From Streptomyces sp. TG1A-8 (lineage in GTDB: Bacteria > Actinomycetota > Actinomycetes > Streptomycetales > Streptomycetaceae), in contig NZ_JASTLB010000001.1 of NCBI RefSeq assembly GCF_030499535.1, forward strand, positions 3,038,001-3,102,000: DNA of 64,000 bases, written 5' to 3'. The position numbers were made by a program, and so were the translations under genes. The notes beneath the pieces were generated by a model. It was not told the origin of the DNA. It did no database searches and saw only the letters and a list, made by a program, of their open reading frames with translations. Shown piece by piece: positions 1 through 9,316 of this stretch (the stretch's first letter is position 1; the number at the start of each line of letters is the position of its first letter).

Positions 1-1678
1 CGGCGAGCCCCCAGACGGTGGCGACCTCCTCCCGCGCGCGCGGGTCGGTCACCGGGCGGCCGCCGGGCAGCAGCGACGGCAGGGCGCCCACCTCGACGGC
101 ACCGCGCTCCCCGGCCCGGCGCGGGATCCACACCAGTTCGGCGCCGGTCGCGGTGGCGGCGCGCACGGCGGCGGTGAGGCCGCCGGCGACCGCGGCGAGC
201 CGCTCGCCCACGACGATCACGGCACCGCCGGCGCGCAGCGCCTCGGCGGCCCGCGTGCCCGGCTCCTCCAGGCCGACGCCGCTCGCGAGGGCGTCCAGCC
301 ATTCGGTCTCGGTGCCGGGGGCTGCCGGCAGCAGCGTGCCGCCCGCCTTCTCCAGGCCCCGGGTGGCGTGCGTGGCCAGCGCGAAGACCTGCTGCTTGTG
401 CTTGCGCCAGGCCTTGCGCAGCCGCAGGAAGACGCCGGGCGCCTCCTCCTCCGACTCGAAGCCGACGAGGAGGACGGCGGGCGCCTTCTCCAGGGCGGTG
501 TACGTGACGCCCGTGCCGTCGAGGTCGCGGCCGCGGCCCGCCACGCGGGCGGCGAGGAAGTCGGCCTCCTCACCGCTGTGCACGCGCGCGCGGAAGTCGA
601 CGTCGTTGGTGCCGAGGGCCACGCGCGCGAACTTGCTGTAGGCGTAGGCGTCCTCCACCGTCAGCCGGCCGCCGAGCAGGACGCCGGCCCGGGACCGGGC
701 GGCGCCGAGCCCGCGCGCGGCGGCCTCCAGCGCCTCCGGCCAGGAGGCCGGCTCCAGGACGCCTTCGGCGGTGCGCACCAGCGGGGTGTCGAGGCGGTCC
801 CTGAGCTGCGCGTAGCGGAACGCGAAGCGTCCCTTGTCGCAGATCCACTCCTCGTTGACCTCGGGGTCGTTGGCGGCGAGCCGCCGCATGACCTTGCCGC
901 GCCGGTGGTCGGTGCGGGTGGCGCAGCCGCCCGCGCAGTGCTCGCACACCGACGGCGACGACACCAGGTCGAAGGGGCGGGAGCGGAAGCGGTAGGCCGC
1001 CGAGGTGAGCGCGCCGACCGGGCAGATCTGGATGGTGTTGCCGGAGAAGTACGACTCGAACGGGTCGCCCTCGCCGGTGCCGACCTGCTGGAGCGCGCCC
1101 CGCTCGACCAGTTCGATCATCGGGTCGCCCGCGACCTGGTTGGAGAAGCGGGTGCAGCGGGCGCACAGCACGCACCGCTCGCGGTCGAGCAGCACCTGGG
1201 TGGAGATTGGGACGGGTTTTTCGTAGGTCCGCTTCCTGCCGTCGAAGCGGGACTCGGCGTTGCCGTGCGACACGGCCTGGTTCTGCAGCGGGCACTCGCC
1301 GCCCTTGTCGCAGACCGGGCAGTCCAGCGGGTGGTTGATGAGCAGCAGCTCCATCACGCCGTGCTGGGCCTTCTCGGCGACCGGTGAGGTCAGGTGGGTC
1401 TTCACCACCATGCCGTCCGTGCACGTGATCGTGCAGGACGCCATCGGCTTGCGCTGGCCCTCGACCTCGACGATGCACTGGCGGCAGGCGCCGGCCGGGT
1501 CCAGCAGGGGGTGGTCGCAGAACCGGGGGATCTCGATGCCGAGCTGTTCGGCGGCCCGGATGACCAGGGTGCCCTTGGGCACGCTGATTTCGATGCCGTC
1601 GATCGTCAGCGTGACGAGGTCCTCCGGTGGGACCGCCGCCTGCCCCCCTCCGGTGGGGGCACTGGTGGTCACGGTCAT
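1..1678 (-). CDS. nuoG: NADH-quinone oxidoreductase subunit G (partial, C-terminus beyond left edge)
   Basis: Peripheral-arm iron-sulfur subunit of respiratory complex I, passing electrons from the NuoF flavin towards quinone. The visible 559 codons begin with a [2Fe-2S] ferredoxin-like domain (C54, C65, C68, C82 by my count). The HxxxCxxCxxxxxC ligand set of the next cluster follows around residues 116-129, then a CxxCxxC group in RCVLCARC. The molybdopterin-type domain begins after that and runs off the window. The ATG start overlaps the nuoF stop as ATGA, so translation is probably coupled. It is the last visible gene of the nuo run. Confidence 0.95.
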   Translation of the reverse strand, partial: MTVTTSAPTGGGQAAVPPEDLVTLTIDGIEISVPKGTLVIRAAEQLGIEIPRFCDHPLLDPAGACRQCIVEVEGQRKPMASCTITCTDGMVVKTHLTSPVAEKAQHGVMELLLINHPLDCPVCDKGGECPLQNQAVSHGNAESRFDGRKRTYEKPVPISTQVLLDRERCVLCARCTRFSNQVAGDPMIELVERGALQQVGTGEGDPFESYFSGNTIQICPVGALTSAAYRFRSRPFDLVSSPSVCEHCAGGCATRTDHRRGKVMRRLAANDPEVNEEWICDKGRFAFRYAQLRDRLDTPLVRTAEGVLEPASWPEALEAAARGLGAARSRAGVLLGGRLTVEDAYAYSKFARVALGTNDVDFRARVHSGEEADFLAARVAGRGRDLDGTGVTYTALEKAPAVLLVGFESEEEAPGVFLRLRKAWRKHKQQVFALATHATRGLEKAGGTLLPAAPGTETEWLDALASGVGLEEPGTRAAEALRAGGAVIVVGERLAAVAGGLTAAVRAATATGAELVWIPRRAGERGAVEVGALPSLLPGGRPVTDPRAREEVATVWGLA

Positions 1679-3024
1679 GCGTTCACCTCCGGGCGGTCCG
1701 CCCAGGCCGTCGACTTGGCCGGGTCGAAGGGACAGCCCCGGCCCGTGATGTGCTGCTCGTACTCCTCGCGGAAGTGCTTCAGCGAGGAGAAGATCGGGGA
1801 AGCGGCGCCGTCGCCGAGGGCGCAGAAGGACTTGCCGTTGATGTTGTCGGCGATGTCGGCGAGCTTGTCGAGGTCGGACATGGTGCCCTTGCCGGCCTCG
1901 ATGTCGCGCAGCAGCTGCACCAGCCAGTACGTCCCCTCGCGGCAGGGCGTGCACTTGCCGCAGGACTCGTGGGCGTAGAACTCGGTCCAGCGGGTCACCG
2001 CCCGCACCACGCAGGTCGTCTCGTCGAAGCACTGCAGGGCCTTGGTGCCGAGCATGGAGCCCGCGGCGCCCACCCCCTCGTAGTCCAGCGGGACGTCGAG
2101 GTGCTCGTCGGTGAACATCGGGGTCGAGGAGCCGCCCGGCGTCCAGAACTTCAGCCGGTGACCGGGGCGCATGCCGCCGCTCATGTCGAGGAGCTGGCGC
2201 AGCGTGATGCCGAGCGGCGCCTCGTACTGGCCGGGGCTCGCGACGTGGCCGCTGAGCGAGTAGAGCGTGAAGCCGGGCGACTTCTCGCTGCCCATCGACC
2301 GGAACCACTCCTTGCCGTTCTTCAGGATGGCGGGAACCGACGCGATCGACTCGACGTTGTTCACCACGGTGGGACAGGCGTAGAGGCCCTCCACCGCGGG
2401 GAAGGGGGGACGGAGCCGCGGTTGGCCGCGGCGGCCTTCGAGCGAGTCGAGCAGTGCGGTCTCCTCACCGCAGATGTACGCGCCGGCGCCGGCGTGCACG
2501 GTGAGTTCGAGGTCGAGTCCGCTGCCCAGGATGTTCTCGCCAAGGTAGCCCGCCGCGTAGGCCTCGCGGACGGCCTCGTGCAGCCGCCGCAGGACGGGGA
2601 CGACTTCGCCGCGCAGGTAGATGAAGGCGTGCGAGGACCGGATGGCGTAGCACGCGATCACGATGCCCTCGATGAGGCTGTGCGGGTTCGCGAAGAGGAG
2701 CGGGATGTCCTTGCAGGTCCCGGGCTCCGACTCGTCGGCGTTGACGACCAGGTAGTGCGGTTTTCCGTCCCCCTGGGGAATGAACTGCCACTTCATCCCG
2801 GTCGGGAACCCCGCGCCGCCGCGCCCGCGCAGACCGGAGTCCTTGACGTAGGCGATCAGGTCGTCCGGCGACATGGCGAGCGCGGTGCGCAGCCCCTCGT
2901 ACCCCTCGTGCCTGCGGTAGACGTCCAGGGACCAGGACCGGTCCTCGTCCCAGAAGGCCGACAGCACGGGTGCGAGCAGCTTCTCCGGGCTGGTGTCCCT
3001 CACATCGGGTGCCACGGTCATCAC
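1675..3024 (-). CDS. nuoF: NADH-quinone oxidoreductase subunit F
   Basis: NADH-oxidising, FMN-binding subunit of complex I, 449 residues (usual size). The FMN/NAD loop [13 protein letters not shown] lies at about residues 64-76. The C-terminal [4Fe-4S] ligands are seen in ESCGKCTPC and in the later FCALGD. The start could be GTG at 3024 (overlapping the nuoE stop as GTGA) or the next codon, ATG at 3021. The gene sits between nuoE and nuoG with 4-nt overlaps, as expected for one operon. Confidence 0.97.
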   Translation of the reverse strand: MMTVAPDVRDTSPEKLLAPVLSAFWDEDRSWSLDVYRRHEGYEGLRTALAMSPDDLIAYVKDSGLRGRGGAGFPTGMKWQFIPQGDGKPHYLVVNADESEPGTCKDIPLLFANPHSLIEGIVIACYAIRSSHAFIYLRGEVVPVLRRLHEAVREAYAAGYLGENILGSGLDLELTVHAGAGAYICGEETALLDSLEGRRGQPRLRPPFPAVEGLYACPTVVNNVESIASVPAILKNGKEWFRSMGSEKSPGFTLYSLSGHVASPGQYEAPLGITLRQLLDMSGGMRPGHRLKFWTPGGSSTPMFTDEHLDVPLDYEGVGAAGSMLGTKALQCFDETTCVVRAVTRWTEFYAHESCGKCTPCREGTYWLVQLLRDIEAGKGTMSDLDKLADIADNINGKSFCALGDGAASPIFSSLKHFREEYEQHITGRGCPFDPAKSTAWADRPEVNA

Positions 3025-3893
3025 TCCCCCTCCTCGGCGGTGGGCCCCGCCGGGTGGGCCGGGTCGGAGGCCGATGTGTCCTGCGGCGCGTCGTGGGAAC
3101 TGAGGTGCTCGGCCGGGGACGGCTCGTGCACCGTCCGGGCCCGCGGTTCGTCGTGCGGGCCGCCGTCACGCGGGTGCACCACGCGCGCGGGCGCGGCCTC
3201 CCCCCTGGCCAGGCGGAGACCCACCAGCGAAGCGGGTCCCGCGCTGCCTCCCTCCTCGACGGCACCGGGCCGCTCGTCGGGGAAGCCGGCCAGGATCCGG
3301 GCGGTCTCCTTGAAGGTGCACAGCCGCGCCCCGCGCGTGGGCCGCACGGGCCGCCCGGCGCGCAGGTCGTCCACCAGGGCGGTGGCGCTGTCCGGGGTCT
3401 GGTTGTCGAAGAACTCCCAGTTGACCATCATGACCGGCGCGTAGTCGCAGGCCGCGTTGCACTCGATGTGCTCCAGGGTGACCTTGCCGTCGTCGGTGGT
3501 CTCGCCGTTGCCGACGCCCAGGTGCTCCTGGAGGGTCTCGAAGATCGCGTCGCCGCCCATCACCGCGCACAGCGTGTTGGTGCACACGCCCACCTGGTAG
3601 TCACCGGACGGCCTGCGCCGGTACATGGTGTAGAAGGTAGCGACGGCGGTGACCTCGGCCGTGGTCAGGTCCAGCATGTCCGCGCAGAACCGCATGCCGG
3701 TGCGGGTGACGTGGCCCTCCTGCGACTGCACGAGGTGGAGCAGCGGCAGCAGGGCGGACCGGGAGTCCGGATAGCGCGCGATCACCTCGCGCGCGTCCGC
3801 CTCCAGCCGGGCCCGGACGTCGTCCGGGTACGCGGGCGCGGGCAGTTCGGGCATGCCCAGGCTGACGCCCCGCTCCGAAGAAGAGGTGGTCAC
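3021..3893 (-). CDS. nuoE: NADH-quinone oxidoreductase subunit E with long C-terminal tail
   Basis: 24-kDa [2Fe-2S] subunit of complex I. The four cluster cysteines are in VCTNTLC and ECNAAC. The start is taken as GTG at 3893 because it overlaps the nuoD stop as GTGA and is followed by the usual N-terminus TTSSSERGV. The predicted 290 residues are much longer than the roughly 170-residue enterobacterial form. The last 100 or so residues are a low-complexity tail rich in Ala, Pro, His and charged residues, with no recognisable domain. Confidence 0.95.
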   Translation of the reverse strand: MTTSSSERGVSLGMPELPAPAYPDDVRARLEADAREVIARYPDSRSALLPLLHLVQSQEGHVTRTGMRFCADMLDLTTAEVTAVATFYTMYRRRPSGDYQVGVCTNTLCAVMGGDAIFETLQEHLGVGNGETTDDGKVTLEHIECNAACDYAPVMMVNWEFFDNQTPDSATALVDDLRAGRPVRPTRGARLCTFKETARILAGFPDERPGAVEEGGSAGPASLVGLRLARGEAAPARVVHPRDGGPHDEPRARTVHEPSPAEHLSSHDAPQDTSASDPAHPAGPTAEEGE

Positions 3894-5230
3894 CGGTCGA
3901 CGCCTCCCATCACGGGGTCGATGGACGCGACGGCGACGATGACGTCGGCGACCTGGCCGCCCTCGCACATCGCCGCCATGGCCTGCAGGTTGGTGAAGGA
4001 CGGGTCCCGGAAGTGGACCCGGTAGGGGCGGGTGCCGCCGTCGGAGACAGCGTGCGCGCCGAGCTCGCCCTTGGGCGACTCGACGGCCGTGTACGCCTGT
4101 CCCGGCGGGACCCGGAAGCCCTCGGTGACCAGCTTGAAGTGGTGGATCAGGGCCTCCATGGAGGTGCCCATGATCTTCTTGATGTGGTCGAGGGAGTTGC
4201 CGAGGCCGTCCGGCCCGAGGGCGAGCTGGGCGGGCCAGGCGATCTTCTTGTCGGCGACCATGACCGGCCCGGGCTGGAGCCGGTCCAGGCACTGCTCGAC
4301 GATCCTGAGCGACTGGTGCATCTCCTCCAGGCGGATGAGGAAGCGCCCGTAGGCGTCGCAGGTGTCGGCGGTCGGGACCTCGAAGTCGTACGTCTCGTAG
4401 CCGCAGTACGGCTGGGCCTTGCGCAGGTCGTGCGGCAGGCCGGTGGAGCGCAGGATCGGGCCGGTGGCGCCGAGGGCCATGCAGCCGGCCAGGTCGAGGT
4501 AGCCGACGTCCTGCATGCGGGCCTTGAAGATGGGGTTCCCGGTGGCGAGCTTGTCGTACTCCGGGAGGTTCCGCTTCATCTTCTTCACGAACTCGCGGAT
4601 CTGGTCCACCGCGCCGGGGGGCAGGTCCTGGGCGAGTCCGCCGGGGCGGATGTACGCGTGGTTCATCCGCAGGCCCGTGATGAGCTCGTAGAGGTCGAGA
4701 ATCATTTCACGATCGCGGAATCCGTAGATCATGATCGTGGTGGCGCCCAGCTCCATGCCGCCGGTGGCGATGCACACCAGGTGGGAGGAGAGCCGGTTCA
4801 GCTCCATCAGGAGCACCCGGATGATCTTGGTCCGCTCGGTGATCTGGTCCTCGACGCCGAGCAGCTTCTCGACGGCGAGGCAGTAGGCGGTCTCGTTGAA
4901 GAAGGACGTCAGGTAGTCCATGCGCGTGACGAAGGTGGTGCCCTGCGTCCACGTGCGGAACTCGAGGTTCTTCTCGATGCCGGTGTGCAGGTAGCCGATG
5001 CCGCAGCGGGCCTCGGTGACCGTCTCGCCCTCGATCTCCAGGATCAGGCGGAGCACTCCGTGGGTGGACGGGTGCTGGGGACCCATGTTGACGACGATGC
5101 GCTCGTCGTCGGCGCGGGCCGCGGACTGGACGACTTCGTCCCAGTCGCCGCCGGTGACCGTGTAGACGGTGCCCTCGGTGGTCTCGCGCGCCGAGGCGGC
5201 GGAGGCCGCGGATGCTGACTGCGTGCTCAC
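3890..5230 (-). CDS. nuoD: NADH-quinone oxidoreductase subunit D
   Basis: 49-kDa subunit of complex I, related to the large subunit of NiFe hydrogenases; with NuoB it forms the quinone-reduction site. The family signature [15 protein letters not shown] is present near residue 50, and the length (446) is normal. The start is GTG at 5230, overlapping the nuoC stop as GTGA. The N-terminus carries a short Ser/Ala-rich extension ([12 protein letters not shown]) before the conserved region. Confidence 0.97.
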   Translation of the reverse strand: MSTQSASAASAASARETTEGTVYTVTGGDWDEVVQSAARADDERIVVNMGPQHPSTHGVLRLILEIEGETVTEARCGIGYLHTGIEKNLEFRTWTQGTTFVTRMDYLTSFFNETAYCLAVEKLLGVEDQITERTKIIRVLLMELNRLSSHLVCIATGGMELGATTIMIYGFRDREMILDLYELITGLRMNHAYIRPGGLAQDLPPGAVDQIREFVKKMKRNLPEYDKLATGNPIFKARMQDVGYLDLAGCMALGATGPILRSTGLPHDLRKAQPYCGYETYDFEVPTADTCDAYGRFLIRLEEMHQSLRIVEQCLDRLQPGPVMVADKKIAWPAQLALGPDGLGNSLDHIKKIMGTSMEALIHHFKLVTEGFRVPPGQAYTAVESPKGELGAHAVSDGGTRPYRVHFRDPSFTNLQAMAAMCEGGQVADVIVAVASIDPVMGGVDR

Positions 5231-5991
5231 GAGTACGACCTCCGCTGGTCCGGAGCCGGGATCTGGGCGCCCTTGTACTCGACGGGGATGCCGCCGAGGG
5301 GGTAGTCCTTGCGCTGCGGATGGCCCTGCCAGTCGTCCGGCATCATGATCCGCGTCAGGGCCGGGTGGCCGTCGAAGACGATCCCGAAGAAGTCGTAGGT
5401 CTCGCGCTCGTGCCAGTCGTTGGTGGGATAGACGGAGACCAGGGACGGGATGCGCGGATCGCTGTCGGGCGCGCTGACCTCGAGGCGGATCAGCCGGTTG
5501 TGGGTGATCGAGCGCAGGTGGTAGACGGCGTGCAGCTCGCGGCCCTTGTCGTGCGGGTAGTGGACGCCGCTGACGCCGGTGCACAGCTCGAAGCGCAGGG
5601 CCGGGTCGTCGCGCAGGGTGCGGGCGACGCGGACCAAGTGTTCGCGTTCGAGGTGGAAGGTGAGTTCGCCGCGGTCGACGACCGTCTTCTCGACGGCGTT
5701 GCCGGGGAGGAGTCCCTGTTCCTCCAGGGCGCCCTCCAGTTCGTCGGCGACCTCGTCGAACCAGCCGCCGTAGGGCCGGGCCGCCGGTCCGGGGAGCCGG
5801 ATCGAGCGGACCAGGCCGCCGTACCCGGAGGTGTCGCCGCCGTTGTTGGCGCCGAACATGCCGCGCTGGACGCGGATCTCCTCGCCTCCCCCGCCCCGCC
5901 GGCCGGGAAGGTTGGAGGCTTCGAGGTCCTTGTCGGGGTTCACCCCGTTCGCGGACCCGTTCGCGGCGTTGGTGCCGTTCGCGTCGCTCAC
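5227..5991 (-). CDS. nuoC: NADH-quinone oxidoreductase subunit C
   Basis: 30-kDa subunit of complex I, 254 residues from the GTG at 5991, which overlaps the nuoB stop as GTGA. The conserved [11 protein letters not shown] segment and the nearby [14 protein letters not shown] motif identify the family. An N-terminal extension of about 45 residues rich in Asn, Gly and Ala precedes the conserved domain. NuoC and NuoD are separate genes here, not fused as in E. coli. Confidence 0.96.
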   Translation of the reverse strand: MSDANGTNAANGSANGVNPDKDLEASNLPGRRGGGGEEIRVQRGMFGANNGGDTSGYGGLVRSIRLPGPAARPYGGWFDEVADELEGALEEQGLLPGNAVEKTVVDRGELTFHLEREHLVRVARTLRDDPALRFELCTGVSGVHYPHDKGRELHAVYHLRSITHNRLIRLEVSAPDSDPRIPSLVSVYPTNDWHERETYDFFGIVFDGHPALTRIMMPDDWQGHPQRKDYPLGGIPVEYKGAQIPAPDQRRSYS

Positions 5992-6542
5992 CGCAGCAGC
6001 CCCTTCATCTCGATCGTGGGCAGGGCCTTGAGCGCCGCCTCCTCCGCCTCGCGGGCCGCTTCCGCGGCGTTCACGCCGAGCTTGGTGGACTGGATCTTCT
6101 GGTGGAGCTTGAGGATCGCGTCCATCAGCATCTCGGGCCGGGGCGGGCAGCCGGGGAGGTAGATGTCGACCGGGACGATGTGGTCGACGCCCTGGACGAT
6201 CGCGTAGTTGTTGAACATCCCGCCCGAGGAGGCGCAGACGCCCATGGAGATCACCCACTTCGGGTTGGGCATCTGGTCGTAGACCTGCCGCAGCACCGGC
6301 GCCATCTTCTGGCTGACCCGGCCGGCGACGATCATCAGGTCCGCCTGGCGGGGCGAACCGCGGAAGACCTCCATGCCGAAGCGGGCGAGGTCGTAGCGCC
6401 CGGCACCGGTGGTCATCATCTCGATGGCGCAGCAGGCGAGGCCGAAGGTGGCCGGGAAGACGGACGCCTTGCGCACCCAGCCCGCGGCCTGCTCGACGGT
6501 GGTCAGCAGGAAGCCGCTCGGCAGTTTTTCTTCGAGTCCCAT
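5988..6542 (-). CDS. nuoB: NADH-quinone oxidoreductase subunit B
   Basis: PSST subunit carrying the terminal [4Fe-4S] cluster (N2) next to the quinone site. Ligand motifs are visible as the tandem cysteines in LACCAIEM, the Cys in [10 protein letters not shown] and the Cys in LPGCPPRPE. The length of 184 residues is normal. It is the second gene of the operon, 13 nt after nuoA. Confidence 0.98.
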   Translation of the reverse strand: MGLEEKLPSGFLLTTVEQAAGWVRKASVFPATFGLACCAIEMMTTGAGRYDLARFGMEVFRGSPRQADLMIVAGRVSQKMAPVLRQVYDQMPNPKWVISMGVCASSGGMFNNYAIVQGVDHIVPVDIYLPGCPPRPEMLMDAILKLHQKIQSTKLGVNAAEAAREAEEAALKALPTIEMKGLLR

Positions 6543-6555
6543 GTCTAAAGGCCCC

Positions 6556-6915
6556 TCAGTCCCATTCCAGGCCGCCGCGCCGCCATACGTACGCGTACGC
6601 GACGAAGACGGTGAGCACGAAGAGCAGCATCTCCACGAGCCCGAAGATCCCCAGGGCGTCGAAGGTGACGGCCCAGGGGTAGAGGAAGACGATCTCGATG
6701 TCGAAGACGATGAAGAGCATCGCCGTCAGGTAGTACTTGATGGGGAAGCGCCCGCCGCCGGCCGGCGTGGGGGTGGGCTCGATACCGCACTCGTAGGCTT
6801 CGAGCTTGGCGCGGTTGTACCGCTTCGGACCGATCAGCGTGGCCATGACCACGGAGAAGATCGCAAAGCCTGCCCCGAGGGCTCCCAGTACGAGGATGGG
6901 CGCATACGCGTTCAC
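6556..6915 (-). CDS. nuoA: NADH-quinone oxidoreductase subunit A
   Basis: Small membrane subunit of complex I, 119 residues, with three predicted transmembrane helices. The conserved loop YECGIEPTP and the [23 protein letters not shown] region are present. It is the first gene of the nuo run, and the 5' region contains a probable Rex operator. Proposed start: ATG at 6915. Confidence 0.97.
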   Translation of the reverse strand: MNAYAPILVLGALGAGFAIFSVVMATLIGPKRYNRAKLEAYECGIEPTPTPAGGGRFPIKYYLTAMLFIVFDIEIVFLYPWAVTFDALGIFGLVEMLLFVLTVFVAYAYVWRRGGLEWD

Positions 6916-7019
6916 CGCTCCTCGCTCCTCTCAGTCGGCGCTGACTGCATGGGCACTGGGCTCACGTCCGCCCCACCGGCCCCACGAACCCCGCTCGTCC
7001 CGGGCGGAGATCGCGAACA

Positions 7020-7035
7020 TGTGAAGCAGGTCACA
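7020..7035. promoter_or_regulatory. probable Rex operator (ROP) before nuoA
   Basis: TGTGAAGCAGGTCACA is an inverted repeat with TGTGA/TCACA arms. On the nuo coding strand it reads TTGTGACCTGCTTCACAT, close to the Rex consensus TTGTGAAnnnnTTCACAA known from Streptomyces. It lies about 105 bp upstream of nuoA and just downstream of a candidate -10 hexamer. Rex, an NADH/NAD+ sensor, would repress from here. Identification is by consensus only. Confidence 0.6.
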
Positions 7036-7051
7036 AGCCCAACTGCCTCGC

Positions 7052-7057
7052 ATCCTA
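7052..7057 (-). promoter_or_regulatory. nuoA: candidate -10 hexamer of the nuo promoter
   Basis: On the minus strand this reads TAGGAT, a common Streptomyces vegetative -10. No convincing -35 lies at 17-18 nt. A start near 7045 would place the Rex-like site at about +10 to +25, a sensible repression position. Confidence 0.3.
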
Positions 7058-7493
7058 TGCCTGCCGATGTGTGATCTGCGACACGGGGTATTGCACAAGC
7101 TTTGTGATCTCCACCACCTGACGAAGGATCATGAAGCCGGATGAGGGGTGATCTTCACACGCGAAGCGTTCAGGTGATCACCATAAGTGACATTTTCGCC
7201 GGTCACCGCAGGTCGGAGGGGTCGCCTCAATATCAAGAGAATTCCGTTGCATGCAAATTGGCGCTGGACGGCGCACCCTGCTAGGCGATCGCGTTCACAC
7301 GTGCGAGGGGGGTCCGCGGCTCGATGTGAACGGGGCCGGGGCGCGTGCGCGCGTTCACGAAGTCCGCCGCGCCCGGGACGCCGCCCTCCCGGTAACCGTT
7401 CCGTGACCTCCGCCACATCCGTGAGAATCGGATGAGAACCGGGCTTGGCCAACCGGCCCAACCAATGGTAGGCGCGGGGCAATTCGGACGTAA

Positions 7494-7526
7494 TGATCAA
7501 AGGCCGTGATCAAGGCCTTGATCACA
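7494..7526. promoter_or_regulatory. triple TGATCA palindrome cluster
   Basis: TGATCA occurs at 7494, 7507 and 7519, separated by 13 and 12 bp. The whole segment can fold with AGGCC/GGCCT arms around the middle copy. Near-helical spacing suggests a protein binding site in the leader of the NlpC/P60 gene. A hairpin is the alternative reading. No factor can be named. Confidence 0.35.
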
Positions 7527-7655
7527 AGCGTCCGCAATGTCCGTTACGGCGTCAATAAAGAGCGACACGCCCGGCTTTCGGGCCCCGGCTGAACAACTGT
7601 GGCGCACCACACGTTCCTTGAAGATATGAAGGAGCCCCTGGTACCGGTTGTTCCC

Positions 7656-8501
7656 ATGTCCCACACCGCTCACATACGCAGCCACCGGAAACCCCGCCGC
7701 AGCGCGTCCACCATCGCGATGCGGGCCGGAGTCGCCGGTGGCGTTCTCGGCACCCTGGCAGTGGCCGGGGCGTCCGGTTCGGCGAACGCGGCCGAGCCGG
7801 TGGCGCAGACCCTCGAACTGCCCACCCTGACGTCCGACGTGGCCGCCCAGGTCGCCCGGTCCGCGGACGCCACGCAGCAGGCCGCCGCGAACTACGAGCT
7901 GCAGGCCGAGCGCGACGCGGCCGCCGCGAACGCCGCGAAGCAGGCCAAGGCGGACCTCGCGGAGGCCAGGAAGAAGGCGGCGCAGGCCAGGAAGAAGGCC
8001 GAGGAAGCCGCCCGCAAGGAGGCCGCCGCGCGCGCCTCGCGCACCGCGGAGCGCACCGCGCCGGCCACCACGACGAGCACCGGCACCGGTAGCAGCGCCG
8101 GCACCAGCGCCGGCACCACGGTCTCCACGAGCACGTCCACCGCCACCGGTTCGGCCGCGGCCATCGTCTCCTTCGTCGAGGCCCAGGTCGGCAAGGCGTA
8201 CGTCTCCGGCGCCACCGGCCCCTCCGCCTACGACTGCTCCGGGCTGGTGCAGTCGGCGTTCAGGCAGGTGGGCGTCAGCCTGCCGCGCGTCTCCCAGGAC
8301 CAGTCGGTGGCCGGCACCCAGGTGTCGCTGGGCAACCTGCAGCCGGGCGACATCCTCTACTGGGGCGGCGCGGGCAGCGCGTACCACGTCGCGGTGTACG
8401 TCGGCGACGGCATGTTCGTCGGCGCGCAGAACCCCTCCACGGGCGTCGTGGAGCGGCCGCTGTCGTACGACCCGCCGTCCGGCGCCGTGCGGGTGCTCTG
8501 A
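7656..8501 (+). CDS. secreted NlpC/P60 (C40) peptidoglycan hydrolase
   Basis: Cell-wall endopeptidase expected to cleave stem-peptide bonds outside the membrane. From the ATG at 7656 (281 aa) it has a basic N-terminus and a signal segment ending near ASGSANA. A long Ala/Lys/Arg/Glu-rich coiled coil and a Thr/Ser-rich linker follow. The C-terminal NlpC/P60 domain has the catalytic Cys in YDCSGLV and His in YHVAVYVGDG. In-frame ATGs at 7599 and 7626 also exist. 7656 is preferred because the following MSHTAHIRSHRK matches the usual start of this family as I remember it, although a strong AAGGAG lies 20 nt upstream. Confidence 0.85.
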   Translation: MSHTAHIRSHRKPRRSASTIAMRAGVAGGVLGTLAVAGASGSANAAEPVAQTLELPTLTSDVAAQVARSADATQQAAANYELQAERDAAAANAAKQAKADLAEARKKAAQARKKAEEAARKEAAARASRTAERTAPATTTSTGTGSSAGTSAGTTVSTSTSTATGSAAAIVSFVEAQVGKAYVSGATGPSAYDCSGLVQSAFRQVGVSLPRVSQDQSVAGTQVSLGNLQPGDILYWGGAGSAYHVAVYVGDGMFVGAQNPSTGVVERPLSYDPPSGAVRVL

Positions 8502-8623
8502 GGCACCGCACGCCTTCCCCGCGCGGGGCCGCAGCCGCTCGGGGGCAGCGGCCCGGCGCCGTTGCGGGCATGCTCGGTCCGGACCGCCGCCCGGCGGTCC
8601 GTCCACGAGCGGAGGAGACCGCG

Positions 8624-9253
8624 GTGCCCCGCGTGTTCGTCCGGGGAAACCCCGTCGGCCACTTCCCCCGCCACGCCCCCGAGGCCGGGCGCGGCGCGGT
8701 GCGCCGCATCCCCGAGGCCGGCGAGGAGGTCCTGCACCGGCCCTGCCGGGACGTCACGGAGTTCGGGCCCGACCTCGCCACGCTGATCGACGACATGTTC
8801 CGCGCCCTGTACGTCGCCGAGGGGCGGGCCTGGCCGCGAACCAGGTCGGGGCCGGGCGGCGCCTGTTCGTCCACGACTGCCCCGACGACGACGGGGGCCG
8901 GCACGTCGGACCCGTCGTCAACCCGGTGCTCGTGCCGCCGACGGGTGCCGGACGGCGGCTGACCGAGGCCGGCGAGGGCTGCCTGTCCGTGCCCGGCGCC
9001 GTGATGGCCGTGGCGCGGCCGGCGCGCGCCCTGGTGCGCGGGCGGAACAGGGACGGCGCTCCGGTCGCCGTCGAGGGCACCGGGCACTTCGCGCGCTGCC
9101 TCGCCCACGAGACGGACCACACCGACGGCCACCCCTACCTGGACCGGCTCTCCGGGCGCGGGAAGAAGGACGCGCTGCGGCAGACGAGCGGCCCGGCGGG
9201 ACGAGGTCTACGCCCGCCGGGCCGCCAACGCCGCGGCCCTCATGCCCTGGGTG
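8624..9253 (+). pseudogene. peptide deformylase paralogue, frameshifted
   Basis: Peptide deformylase removes the N-formyl group from nascent proteins. The start is GTG at 8624 after GGAGGAGA. The first frame runs to LYVAEG near 8822. Motif 1 (GxGLAANQVG) then continues in another frame, so about one base is missing in the G/C-rich run GAGGGGCGGG. The second frame keeps motif 2 (EGCLSV) and the zinc motif HETDH. A further shift near 9190 is needed to read the usual tail RRDEVYARRAANAAAL. All catalytic motifs survive, so sequence error is possible. The end coordinate is approximate. Confidence 0.7.
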
Positions 9254-9313
9254 GGGCCTTTCGTCCGGACCGGGCCGGGTCCCGCGGGCCCGGCGGGATC
9301 CGGACGGGGGCCC
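9253..9313. repeat. intergenic hairpin repeat, copy A
   Basis: A long GC-rich inverted repeat whose outer arms (GGGGCC-TTT-CGTCCGGA and TCCGGACG-GGG-GGCCC) and inner arms (CCGGGCC/GGCCCGG) fold into one stem. It lies immediately after the stop of the minus-strand flavoprotein gene and after the deformylase remnant, so it may act as a bidirectional terminator. Related copies lie at 12511-12589 and 58290-58347. Confidence 0.6.
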
Positions 9314-9316
9314 TGG

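Larger units (their letters stand above)
6916..7655. other. long intergenic region between divergent nuoA and NlpC/P60 genes
   Basis: About 740 bp with no convincing gene. It holds the Rex-like site, a candidate nuo -10 and a cluster of TGATC-containing half sites. A weak candidate promoter on the plus strand is TTGGCG at 7258-7263 with TAGGCG at 7282-7287. If that promoter is used, the NlpC/P60 mRNA would have a leader of roughly 360 nt. I looked for the c-di-AMP (ydaO) riboswitch often found before such genes and could not recognise it. Confidence 0.5.

Noticed and set aside
7130..7655. c-di-AMP (ydaO) riboswitch before the NlpC/P60 gene
   Set aside because: Expected by analogy with other Streptomyces cell-wall hydrolase genes, but the conserved ydaO core sequences could not be found here.
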